From Stramentimicrobium sp964433555 (GTDB lineage: Bacteria; Atribacterota; Phoenicimicrobiia; Phoenicimicrobiales; Stramentimicrobiaceae): 64,000 nucleotides of DNA. The DNA lies in contig CAYSRG010000010.1 of NCBI GenBank assembly GCA_964433555.1, forward strand, positions 10,938-74,937, given 5' to 3'. The translations under genes were made by a program, and so were the position numbers. Below, piece by piece: positions 52,679 to 61,069 of the stretch. Position 1 is the first letter of the stretch; each line of letters begins with the position of its first letter. Below the pieces are notes generated by a model. The model worked only from the letters and a program-made list of their open reading frames with translations, searched no databases and was not told the DNA's origin.

Positions 52679-52876
52679 CCTCAATGGGATAAGTCAATCT
52701 ATAAGTTAAGCCGTATTTATAGATTATTTCCTCAGGACGAGAGCATGTATAAAGCCATGAACCTTCATCATACCGTGAACTATTATTTCAGGGAGATCTG
52801 TGAGATCTTGAAATCAATCATAGGACTTTCTATCAATGGAGAAAATAATATTAGCTCTTCCAAGTTCAGTCTTTAG
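52679..52876 (+). pseudogene. Relic of an unidentified gene
   Basis: A frame open from just after the tctA stop to a TAG at 52874-52876 reads WDKSIYKLSRIYRLFPQDES, then MYKAMNLHHTVNYYFREICE and ILKSIIGLSINGENN. It has the composition of a real protein (aromatic and charged residues, helical pattern) but no start or ribosome site fits and it breaks off. Its nature is not recognised; a transposase fragment is possible. The rest of the gap to 53350 has no usable frame. Confidence 0.3.
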
Positions 52877-53356
52877 AGGGCAGCTCTAGAAAACCACCAT
52901 AATCAGGATAAAGGTAGTCAGGGTTCCTGAAGTAGTAATTCAAGTCAGTTAAATTATATGGAAATACCTATCTCCACAACAGCGAGAATCAATTGTCTAT
53001 TCCTTCAAGATAAAGGTAGAAACTAAAATAATCAGATTAGTACAGGTGAAAGGGATACTGTATTATACTCAAATATTTCAAGATGGATACTATATATTAG
53101 CTGGTTAATAATCCCTTCATTATCCTAAATGAATGTATTCTTAGACATAGTCCAGTATGGTCTATTACAAATACCTAAATAGATTTTATAAAAAACCAGT
53201 AAAGAGAAAATAAGAAGATCTTTGTAAGCCTCTCATTGAATATAATTTATCGATCTCATAAGGATTAAAGTTTTTATTTCTTATTGAATACTGTAGTACC
53301 TTTCTAGATAATAAGAATCCCGTTATGTTACAAATATATTTAATGTAAACATAGTA

Positions 53357-53385
53357 TTGACAATGAAAAATGAATATGTTATCGT
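53357..53385 (+). promoter_or_regulatory. Promoter of the second LacI cluster
   Basis: A perfect TTGACA at 53357-53362 and TATCGT at 53380-53385 are separated by 17 bases. A perfect 16-bp palindrome begins four bases behind the -10 box. The regulator gene starts about 90 bases downstream. Confidence 0.5.
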
Positions 53386-53388
53386 ATA

Positions 53389-53404
53389 ACTACAACGTTG
53401 TAGT
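53389..53404. promoter_or_regulatory. Perfect CG-centred palindrome, predicted LacI-family operator
   Basis: ACTACAACGTTGTAGT is a perfect 16-bp palindrome with a central CG, as in LacI/GalR-family operators. Directly behind the predicted -10 box, it would block transcription of the LacI-type regulator at 53478 and of the genes behind it. No second copy was noticed elsewhere in the window. Confidence 0.65.
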
Positions 53405-53477
53405 ACTTATAAAAAATCTAATTAGTGTATGCTTCAAAATAAATCATTACAGGAAAATTTTAAGAATAAATTAGGTA

Positions 53478-54479
53478 GTGATTTTGAAGAAACAAATCAC
53501 AATTAAGGAAATTGCTAAAATAGCTGAAACATCTGTGTCTACAGTGGCTAAGTCACTTAAAGATAGCAATGAAATTTCAATTGCAACAAAGAAAAAGATA
53601 TTAGATTTAGCACTTAAGTATAATTATCGTCCAAATCAAGTTGCCCGCTCCCTCCGTTTAAGCAAAAGTACAGTAATAGGGATGCTTATTCCGGATAATT
53701 CCAATTTATATTATGCTAGGCTTCTAAGAGGAGCAGAGGATATTGCCAGAGAAAATAATTTTTCCATTGTTATTGGAAATACTGGTGAAAATTCTGAGCA
53801 TGAGAAAGAGCAATTAAATGCAATGCTGGAACTGCGTGTAGCAGGTCTTTTGACAACACCAATTAAGGAAGATAATTATTATTCGCTTGATATTCCTTTT
53901 GTTTTTCTTTCAAGAACTAATTTGGACGAATTCAGTAAAAATATTAATTACTCTATAAATAATGATATTAAAGGTGCATATCTTGCAGCAGAATATTTAA
54001 TTAAACAAGGCAAAAAGAGTATATTTTTTGTCTCAGGTCCATCTGATATAAGTATAGCCAGACAACGTACAGAAGGAATGAAAAAAGCACTTGAGAAGTA
54101 CAATTTGGAATTTAAACAAGAGAATATACTCTACAATTATATAACAGTAGACGAAGGATATGAGGCATTAAAAAGCATTGCAAAAAAATACCCACCCCCT
54201 TTTGGCATTTTTTGTTCCTCAGATAATCTTGCTATTGGTGTTTTAGCTGCAGCTAGAGAAAAAAATTATCATATTACAAATGATATAGGAATTGTAGGAT
54301 ATGATGATATCAATATAATTAAATATCTAGATTACCCTTTGACAACTATTCGCCAGGATATTTATCAGATTGGTGCTCAAGGAGCAAAAATTTTAATTGA
54401 TATTTTAAAAGAAAAGCCTAGAGATAATTTATTAAAACAAGTTATTTTTGAACCAGAGTTAATAGTAAGGAAAACTTAA
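53478..54479 (+). CDS. LacI-family transcriptional regulator (second cluster)
   Basis: The 333-residue protein has the LacI helix-turn-helix (TIKEIAKIAETSVSTVAKSLKDSNEIS), the hinge (NQVARSLRLSKS) and a periplasmic-binding-like domain with FCSSDNLAIGVLAAAREK and IVGYDDINIIKYLDYPLTTIRQD. In the recognition helix the usual TVSRVLN is TVAKSLK, so its operator may differ from common ones; the perfect palindrome at 53389 is the likely site. Start is a GTG at 53478 or a TTG at 53484; neither has a clear ribosome site. It heads the gene set up to 62644. Confidence 0.9.
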   Translation: MILKKQITIKEIAKIAETSVSTVAKSLKDSNEISIATKKKILDLALKYNYRPNQVARSLRLSKSTVIGMLIPDNSNLYYARLLRGAEDIARENNFSIVIGNTGENSEHEKEQLNAMLELRVAGLLTTPIKEDNYYSLDIPFVFLSRTNLDEFSKNINYSINNDIKGAYLAAEYLIKQGKKSIFFVSGPSDISIARQRTEGMKKALEKYNLEFKQENILYNYITVDEGYEALKSIAKKYPPPFGIFCSSDNLAIGVLAAAREKNYHITNDIGIVGYDDINIIKYLDYPLTTIRQDIYQIGAQGAKILIDILKEKPRDNLLKQVIFEPELIVRKT

Positions 54480-54510
54480 AATATTTCTAATTAAGAACTA
54501 GAGGTAATCA

Positions 54511-55671
54511 ATGACAAAATTAAGTAAAGCTGCTGTATTAAAGGCACCAGGTGAAATTGGAATACAGTTTTTTCCTGTAATAAAGCCGGGGAAAGGCGCT
54601 GCAGTATGTCGTATGATTGTATCGGGTATTTGTGGAACCGATAAGCATAGTTATAATGGAGAAACGTTACAGTACAAAGGTACTCCAAATGAGATTGACA
54701 TCCCTTTCCCAATTATTCAAGGTCATGAAAATGTTATGATTATTGAGGAAATTGATAAAGAAGGTAGCAAAAAACTTGAGTATAATGGCACGGTATTGAA
54801 ACCTGGTGATCGTGTTACTATGTGTCCAGATGTAGTCTGTGGAAAATGTTATTTTTGTAAAAACTTTCCTAACTATCCATGGTGCGATAACATGCAGTTT
54901 AGTTATGGAAACATGCGGTCATGTAAAAATCCAAACTACCTATATGGTGGTTTCTCTGAATATATTTATATTGAGCCTGGCACAAGATTATATAAAATCC
55001 CAGATGATCTTCCAGATGAGATGGCAGTTCTGACAGAGCTTATGTGCGTAACCTATACTCTTGATAAGGCTAAGGAATTTAATTCATTTTCCCTTGAAGG
55101 ATTTAACTTTGGAGACACTATTGTTATACAGGGAAGTGGACCACTAGGACTAGCTCATATTATAAAAGCACGAATGATGGGAGCAGGGAAAATTATAGTT
55201 ACAGATCTATCTAATTATAAGTTAGATTTGGCACGTCAGTTTGGTGCAGATAAAACCTTAAATATTTTAGAAACTAATGAGGATGAACGGATTGATTTGG
55301 TTATGCAAGAGACTCAAGGCAGAGGTTGTGATTTAGTTGTTGAATGTGTAGGTAAACCTTTTGTTGTTCCAGAAGGATTGAAGATGCTTCGTAAAGCAGG
55401 AATGTATTTAGAGCCAGGTAATTTTGTAGATTGTGGTGAAATTAACATCAACATCCATACAATTTGTTCGAAGAATCTAAGAATTATAGGAATGTCTAAT
55501 CACTCTCACACTGGTTATAAACAAACCATGGAAATGATGTTACGGGAAAAAGACAGATTTCCCTGGAAAAAGTTTATAAGTCATCAGTTTAAGCTAGATG
55601 ATGCAGAAAAAGCCATTTTAACAAGCATGACAGATGAAAGTATGAAAGTACTAATAAAGCCCAAGCTATAA
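54511..55671 (+). CDS. Zinc-dependent alcohol dehydrogenase family protein
   Basis: The 386-residue medium-chain dehydrogenase has the catalytic zinc motifs SGICGTDKHSYNGE and QGHENVM, a cysteine-rich structural lobe (CPDVVCGKCYFCKNFPNYPWC) and the nucleotide site IQGSGPLGLAHIIKA. The asparagine after GHE (GHEN) and the extended zinc lobe are features of sugar-alcohol or amino-alcohol dehydrogenases rather than of classical ones. It follows the regulator by 31 bases and precedes a SelA-like PLP enzyme, so it probably makes a keto compound for that enzyme or uses its product. Substrate unknown. Confidence 0.88.
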   Translation: MTKLSKAAVLKAPGEIGIQFFPVIKPGKGAAVCRMIVSGICGTDKHSYNGETLQYKGTPNEIDIPFPIIQGHENVMIIEEIDKEGSKKLEYNGTVLKPGDRVTMCPDVVCGKCYFCKNFPNYPWCDNMQFSYGNMRSCKNPNYLYGGFSEYIYIEPGTRLYKIPDDLPDEMAVLTELMCVTYTLDKAKEFNSFSLEGFNFGDTIVIQGSGPLGLAHIIKARMMGAGKIIVTDLSNYKLDLARQFGADKTLNILETNEDERIDLVMQETQGRGCDLVVECVGKPFVVPEGLKMLRKAGMYLEPGNFVDCGEININIHTICSKNLRIIGMSNHSHTGYKQTMEMMLREKDRFPWKKFISHQFKLDDAEKAILTSMTDESMKVLIKPKL

Positions 55672-55774
55672 CAAAGTAATCAAATATTTGCTGTGATTTT
55701 AGTAATTTTTGATTTAATGAATTTATTGATGGTATAGATCAAATAAATTAAAAATAATAAACGGAAGGGATAAT

Positions 55775-56914
55775 ATGGTGCAATTTAAAGATTTAAGAAT
55801 AAACAAAATAATTAATGCTGCTGGTACATTAACCGGATACTCCGGTTCTTTAATGTCGAATGAAGTACTAAAAGCAATGGAATTAGCATCACAAAATTTT
55901 GTTGATATTAATGAATTAATGCAGAAATCTGGCGAATATTTAGCCAAGTTGCTTAATGTTGAAGCAGCTATGATTACCTCTGGTGCCTCTTCTGGACTTC
56001 TAATAGCAACAGCTGCATGTATTAGTAAAGGAAACTTAAAATCTGTTTATTCTCTTCCAAATACAGAAGGTATGAAAAATGAAATAGTTGTAATGCGTTG
56101 TCATAGAAATCCATACGATAGTGCAATGATAACTGCGGGAGCTAAATTTGTTGAAATTGGAAATGTAATTGACAAACCTCAACTATGGGAATTGGATAAT
56201 GCAATTGGAGAAAAGACTGCAGCAATAGGATTTTTTGTACAGTCAGAAATGTTACAAGCATCTCTTTCTTTGACAGAAGTATTAAATATTGCACATTACC
56301 ACAATATTCCTGTCATAGTCGATGCAGCAGCGGAATTACCTCCTGTTGATAACTTTCAAAAATTTATTCGAATGGGCGCAGATATAGTTATATTTAGTGG
56401 GGGAAAAGACATTCGTGGTCCTCAGTCTTCAGGGATAATGTTAGGTAAGAAGGAAATCATTGAATGTTGTCGACTAATTAATTACCCTAATATCACTATT
56501 GGTAGGCCTTTGAAATTGGACAAAGAAACCATAATAGGTTTAGTAACAGCAGTTGAATTATATTTAAAAGAAAATCACCAGGCACGTATTCAAAAATGGC
56601 ACCAGCAGGTAAAGAAAATTATTAAAGAATTAAGTACGTTAAATGGGATTATAGTTTCTCAAGAAATTCCTCAGAATTCATATCCACAACCTTTTTATAG
56701 ACCACCAATAATTCCTCGAGTTTTTATTGAGATTGAAGAAAATAAAAAAGGATTTACACAAGAAGATTTTGTACAAAAACTATACGAAAGTGATCCCCCC
56801 ATAGTAGTTAGAAGTGGTAAAAAACATATAGCAATTAATCCTCATATGTTATGTGCAGGTGAGGATGACTACATAATTGAAAGAATAATCCAGATAACAA
56901 AGGAATCATTTTAA
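55775..56914 (+). CDS. SelA-like PLP-dependent enzyme (DgaE/aminotransferase-like)
   Basis: The 379-residue protein belongs to the PLP fold group of selenocysteine synthase-like enzymes: INKIINAAGTLTGYSGSLMS at the N-terminus, EAAMITSGASSGLLIATAA (phosphate loop), VIVDAAAELPPVDNF and IFSGGKDIRGPQSSGIMLG, where the lysine binds PLP. No selA context (selB, tRNA-Sec) is present. Stand-alone members in sugar clusters include D-glucosaminate-6-phosphate ammonia-lyase (DgaE), so an ammonia-lyase on an amino-sugar acid or D-amino acid fits; the RidA-like protein next to it would remove the enamine/imine released. The substrate is inferred only. Confidence 0.82.
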   Translation: MVQFKDLRINKIINAAGTLTGYSGSLMSNEVLKAMELASQNFVDINELMQKSGEYLAKLLNVEAAMITSGASSGLLIATAACISKGNLKSVYSLPNTEGMKNEIVVMRCHRNPYDSAMITAGAKFVEIGNVIDKPQLWELDNAIGEKTAAIGFFVQSEMLQASLSLTEVLNIAHYHNIPVIVDAAAELPPVDNFQKFIRMGADIVIFSGGKDIRGPQSSGIMLGKKEIIECCRLINYPNITIGRPLKLDKETIIGLVTAVELYLKENHQARIQKWHQQVKKIIKELSTLNGIIVSQEIPQNSYPQPFYRPPIIPRVFIEIEENKKGFTQEDFVQKLYESDPPIVVRSGKKHIAINPHMLCAGEDDYIIERIIQITKESF

Positions 56915-57043
56915 ATAATAATTAATGAAAGATGAAGATAATTTTTTAGTAAAAGTATAAAACTGAATATTGGTTATTAACAAATAGCCTAAAGATTTGT
57001 AAGGTTTTTAATACTATTAAAAAAATATAAAGGAGATTAATTT

Positions 57044-57502
57044 ATGACAATTGAGGAAAAACTAAAAAAAATGGGTATAGAATTACCCAAAATGCCTAAA
57101 CCTGTAGGTGAGTATACATCTGTAAAAGTGTATGGAAATTTAGCTTATTGTTCAGGTCAAGGTCCAATCAAAGATGATAAACCTGTTTTTATCGGTAGAT
57201 TGGGTAAAGAGATTACTTTAGAAGATGGATATGAAGCGGCTAAAATATGTGCAATAAATTTATTATCTGCATTAAAATCATCAATTGGCTCCTTAGATAA
57301 AATAGATGAGGTTATTCAAGTTCGGGGATTTGTTAATAGCACTCTTGAATTTACCAGGCAACCAGAAGTAATAAATGGAGCCTCTCATTTGTTTGTTGAA
57401 TTATTTGGAGAAAAAGGGAAACACGCTAGATGTGCTTTAGGGACCTCAGTTTTACCAATGAATATACCCGTAGAGGTAGAGATGATAGTAAGCATTAAAT
57501 GA
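57044..57502 (+). CDS. RidA-family (YjgF/YER057c/UK114) protein
   Basis: The 152-residue protein has the RidA-like chorismate-mutase fold: YTSVKVYGNLAYCSGQGPIK, IDEVIQVRGFVNSTLEF and GKHARCALGTSVLPMNIPVEVEMIV, with the arginine and glutamate of the deaminase pocket conserved. It is longer than RidA (about 128) by an N-terminal extension and belongs to the subgroup with E. coli-like 150-residue members. RidA proteins hydrolyse 2-aminoacrylate-type enamines from PLP lyases, which fits its position 129 bases behind the SelA-like gene. AAGGAGATTAATTT precedes the ATG. Confidence 0.88.
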   Translation: MTIEEKLKKMGIELPKMPKPVGEYTSVKVYGNLAYCSGQGPIKDDKPVFIGRLGKEITLEDGYEAAKICAINLLSALKSSIGSLDKIDEVIQVRGFVNSTLEFTRQPEVINGASHLFVELFGEKGKHARCALGTSVLPMNIPVEVEMIVSIK

Positions 57503-57770
57503 AATGAACATATTTAAACCATATAAATATCAAAAAATTATGGAGAATCTTTATATCCTAGATGTTTACTTAACTATTGAAGTACAAAAAAAGTAGGTAT
57601 TTTATTGAATAATATTAAAATCTTATTTCAATCTAAAGATTGGTTATTTGAATATTCTAAGCACTAAATATTAGAAGATAGGAGGTGAATAATATAAATT
57701 AATGTTGTTGGCATATAAGAAGATTGATTTTGCTGAATTTTATAAATTCTAAACAAAAAAGAGGTAAATT

Positions 57771-59048
57771 ATGAAAAAAATTATTTATTTTTTATTGATT
57801 TCTATTCTTGTTTTTAATTTTTCAGCTTTAGCAGAAGAAAACTTGAAATTAATTGGATGGACTTATGAGGTCGATACATGGAATCATTTACTAGATGTAT
57901 TCGAAGAACAATATGGTATTAAAACAGATGATTTTTATAATATCCCGAGTGATAACTATTACGAAAAGTTAGTTGCAAGCTTTATTAGCGGAACAGAATA
58001 TGATGTTATTGTGGTACGTGATTCTAATCTTGCCGCGTGGGCAAGTGCTGGTTGGCTTGAACCAATAGATGGTTTTGAAGGAGTTGAACGGTACAAAGAA
58101 GAAATACCAGGTGGGGCTTTAGCCCAAATGTCATATGAAGGACAATTATATGGTTTACCTTATTATGCTGGTCGTTATGTTTTCGTTTATAACGAAGAAC
58201 ATCTTAAAAAAGCAGGCATAGATAATCCTCCAAAAACATGGGATGAATTGTTGGAACAAGCAAGAATAATAAAAGAAAAAGGTATAGCTGAACACCCAAT
58301 AATTTTTATAATGACAAAGTCTAGTAATATTATGGAGAATTGGGAGCAATTAGTTTTTTCTAGAGGTGGAAAGCTTTTCAATGAGAGTCATGATCCGGTA
58401 TTTAATGATGGAGATAGTGCTGCTTTGGAAGCACTAGAATGGCTTAAAGGCGCTATGAAAGAAGGTTTGTTGGACCAGGCAAGTCTTAGTTCAACTACCG
58501 CTGATGTTAATAGGGCTATGGCAGCTGGAACAAGAACATTTACTTTGTTATCAGATTATAATGTTGCACAGTTAAATGATCCAGAGAGTTCACAAGCAGC
58601 AGGTAAGATTAAAATGGCTTTAGTTCCAGGAAATGACAAGGTTATAAGTGGTACTACATCATATATAAGACTTTATTGTATAAGTAAAAACAGTAAACAA
58701 AAAGAAAATGCCTGGAAGTTAGTCCAATTTTTGGGTGGCAGAGATAAGAATGATGATTATTACACTGGAAAATATTGGGCATTAAATTTTGGCTTGGGAT
58801 TTGTACAAAAACCTCTCTATGAGGATAAAGAAGTCTCAGATTATATTACTAAATGGGGAGATCCTGATATTATCAAAAAGCAAGATGAATATGCTGGTGC
58901 AACACCATACAGATTCACTCCATGGTTTGATGAGTGGCAAACAAATGCATGGGGAGAACTCCAGAAAGCTGTATTGGGTGAGAAGCCAATAGAGATAATT
59001 TTAAAAGATCTTGAAAAAAGTGCTAAAGAATTGAAGGCAGATTACTAG
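57771..59048 (+). CDS. ABC transporter substrate-binding protein, CUT1 (family 1) type
   Basis: The 425-residue protein has a signal peptide (IIYFLLISILVFNFSALA) and the large two-lobe fold of family 1 sugar-binding proteins: LLDVFEEQYGIKTDDF, SGTEYDVIVVRDSNLAAWASAGWLEPI, YYAGRYVFVYNEEHLKKAGI and NAWKLVQFLGGRDKN. Two MalF/MalG-like permeases follow but no ATPase, as is common for CUT1 systems sharing MsmK/UgpC-type ATPases. Together with the D-aminoacylase-like gene, an N-acylated amino sugar or a glycosyl amino acid is a possible cargo. An extended GGAGGTGA lies about 80 bases before its own ribosome site. Confidence 0.9.
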   Translation: MKKIIYFLLISILVFNFSALAEENLKLIGWTYEVDTWNHLLDVFEEQYGIKTDDFYNIPSDNYYEKLVASFISGTEYDVIVVRDSNLAAWASAGWLEPIDGFEGVERYKEEIPGGALAQMSYEGQLYGLPYYAGRYVFVYNEEHLKKAGIDNPPKTWDELLEQARIIKEKGIAEHPIIFIMTKSSNIMENWEQLVFSRGGKLFNESHDPVFNDGDSAALEALEWLKGAMKEGLLDQASLSSTTADVNRAMAAGTRTFTLLSDYNVAQLNDPESSQAAGKIKMALVPGNDKVISGTTSYIRLYCISKNSKQKENAWKLVQFLGGRDKNDDYYTGKYWALNFGLGFVQKPLYEDKEVSDYITKWGDPDIIKKQDEYAGATPYRFTPWFDEWQTNAWGELQKAVLGEKPIEIILKDLEKSAKELKADY

Positions 59049-59063
59049 TTTTGCTGAGGTTTT

Positions 59064-59108
59064 ATTCTAGAGCAGAAAGTATATTTCTGCTCTAGAATTT
59101 TATTTTTT
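59064..59108 (+). terminator. Strong stem-loop between binding protein and permease genes
   Basis: ATTCTAGAGCAGAAA at 59064-59078 pairs perfectly over 15 bases with TTTCTGCTCTAGAAT at 59084-59098; a five-base loop and TTTATTTTTTT after the stem. It is a full intrinsic terminator by appearance, so permease expression must depend on readthrough. This fits higher production of the binding protein. Confidence 0.85.
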
Positions 59109-59136
59109 TATCTTTATTAGAAATAAGTAATATCTA

Positions 59137-60036
59137 ATGAAAAAAAATTATTTAAAATATTTTGAAAAAAATGAATCAAGATTTGCTTGGTTTTTAAATA
59201 TACCATCATCGGTTATCATTCTACTTGTAGTTGTGTTTCCAGTTTTTTACTCCTTTTATATCAGTTTATTTGATCTAAATTTAAGAAGGACAGGAGTAAA
59301 ACGTTTTATTGGTATTGAAAATTATCTAAACCACCTGACTTCTTTAAAGTTCTTGGTGACTTTACAAAGAACATTTATTTTTGTTTTTTTCGATGTATTG
59401 TTAGTATTGGTCTTGGCATTAGCAATTTCAATATTGCTTAACCAGAAATTCAAAGGCAGGGGGATACTAAGAGCTGCTATTTTAATTCCTTGGGCAATTC
59501 CAAGTGTTGTCAACGGAATTATGTGGAAGTGGATATTAGATTCAAGCTATGGTATTTTAAATGCAGTATTAAAAGGGCTTGGTTTAATTGATCAGTATAT
59601 TCCTTTTTTATCTATTCCTTTTAGTGCATTTGTCTTTGCGATAATCGCTAGTGTATGGAAGGAATTGCCGTTTGCTATTATTTTACTTCTAGCTGGTCTA
59701 CAGTCTATACCACAAGAATTATATGAAGCGGCTAGGGTTGATGGAGCTACAGTTTGGCAACAATTTAAAAGCATTACTTTACCCATGATTTCTACAACTT
59801 TAATGGTAGTTTTAATTTTTCAAACAATGATTGCTCTTAAGGTATTTGATTTAATTTATGTATTAACTTCTGGCGGCCCGGGAGATTCTACAGAAGTTGT
59901 TGGTTGGCTTCTATATACAGAAGCTTTTAAATTTCTAAAATTTGGTAGTGGGAGTGCAATAGGCTATATTATTGCTTTTATAACTTTTTTAATTGTAATT
60001 ATATATTACAAATTTCTTAATAGAGAAATCTATTAA
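59137..60036 (+). CDS. ABC transporter permease, CUT1 MalF/UgpA-like
   Basis: The 299-residue protein has six hydrophobic segments and the EAA loop for ATPase contact: ELYEAARVDGATVWQQFKSITLPMI. ILIPWAIPSVVNGIMWKWILD and TSGGPGDSTEVVGW are typical of MalF/UgpA-type subunits. It pairs with the permease seven to twenty bases downstream. The ribosome site before the ATG is weak, and a strong hairpin lies in the leader, so it is expressed at a lower level than the binding protein. Substrate as for the binding protein: unknown carbohydrate or amino compound. Confidence 0.9.
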   Translation: MKKNYLKYFEKNESRFAWFLNIPSSVIILLVVVFPVFYSFYISLFDLNLRRTGVKRFIGIENYLNHLTSLKFLVTLQRTFIFVFFDVLLVLVLALAISILLNQKFKGRGILRAAILIPWAIPSVVNGIMWKWILDSSYGILNAVLKGLGLIDQYIPFLSIPFSAFVFAIIASVWKELPFAIILLLAGLQSIPQELYEAARVDGATVWQQFKSITLPMISTTLMVVLIFQTMIALKVFDLIYVLTSGGPGDSTEVVGWLLYTEAFKFLKFGSGSAIGYIIAFITFLIVIIYYKFLNREIY

Positions 60037-60055
60037 AAATGAGGTGATATATTCA

Positions 60056-60964
60056 TTGGTCAGTTGTATTAATAGATCCAAAAAAATGAAAAAAATATAT
60101 ATATATGTATTTGCCGTAATTGTCTTTTTTATTTTTACTGCTCCACTTTTATGGCTTATTATTTGTAGTCTACAAAACGATGCCAATTTATTATCAGTAC
60201 CACCTAATATTTTGCCCAAGGATCCTACTCTTATAAATTACTACCAATTATTGCTTGGACGAAATCCGGAAGGTATTACTGACGAAATTGGTATTAAAAG
60301 TTATTCAGTTCCTAGAGAAGCAAAAATATTTCCACAGGCAATTCTTAATAGTTTTATTGTTGGGATTGGAACCACATTATTGTGTTTAGCTAGCGGTACC
60401 TTCTCAGCTTATGCCTTAGCAAGACTAAAATTTATTGGTTCAAGGAAGTATTTATTTCTAGTTTTAGCTACTAGAATGATTCCAGGATTAACTTTAGCAA
60501 TTCCTTTTTTTCTCATTGCCAAATCATATGGTTTGATAGATAAAAAGATTACTTTAATTATTATCAATGCTTCTTTTACTCTTCCATACACAATATGGCT
60601 ATTGAAGGGCTTTTTTGAGGCTATTCCAAGAGATATTGAGGATGCAGCAAGAGTGGATGGATGTACAAAGTTTCAAACGATATATAAAATAATATTACCA
60701 CTTTCAAAGCCGGGTTTAGTAGGAACAGGAATTTTTGCATTCATGTTATCATGGAATGAATTTTTTTATGCGCTTTTGTTAACAAACACAGAAAAATCAT
60801 TTACTATACCTATAGTTTTAAGTATGTTTGGTACTGAGTTAGATATTAATTATTCCTTAATGATAACGGCTGGTGTGGTAGCTATAATTCCCCCAATTTT
60901 GTTCACACTTATTTTTCAAAAATACATTGTTGAAGGTATTACTGCTGGCTCAATAAAGGGGTAA
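60056..60964 (+). CDS. ABC transporter permease, CUT1 MalG/UgpE-like
   Basis: The protein has six membrane segments, a periplasmic loop between the first two and the EAA loop DIEDAARVDGCTKFQTIYKII, followed by FMLSWNEFFYALLLT, a MalG-type signature. I chose the TTG at 60056, seven bases after GAGGTGAT (302 residues); a GTG at 60044 lies inside that site, and the later ATG at 60086 has no ribosome site. An insertion (GRNPEGITDEIGIKSYSVPREA) after the first segment is longer than usual. It forms the channel with the preceding gene. Confidence 0.88.
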   Translation: MVSCINRSKKMKKIYIYVFAVIVFFIFTAPLLWLIICSLQNDANLLSVPPNILPKDPTLINYYQLLLGRNPEGITDEIGIKSYSVPREAKIFPQAILNSFIVGIGTTLLCLASGTFSAYALARLKFIGSRKYLFLVLATRMIPGLTLAIPFFLIAKSYGLIDKKITLIIINASFTLPYTIWLLKGFFEAIPRDIEDAARVDGCTKFQTIYKIILPLSKPGLVGTGIFAFMLSWNEFFYALLLTNTEKSFTIPIVLSMFGTELDINYSLMITAGVVAIIPPILFTLIFQKYIVEGITAGSIKG

Positions 60965-61069
60965 GATGTGTTTTATTGTTTGTTATATGGATAAGGTTTA
61001 TTATTCTGAAATTTTTATTAATAGTAATTATCTTCTAAAATAATCGACAAATATAACAGGAGTATAATT

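Noticed and set aside
55775..56914. True selenocysteine synthase (SelA)
   Set aside because: No SelB, SelD or tRNA-Sec nearby, and the sequence is shorter and lacks the SelA N-terminal domain.
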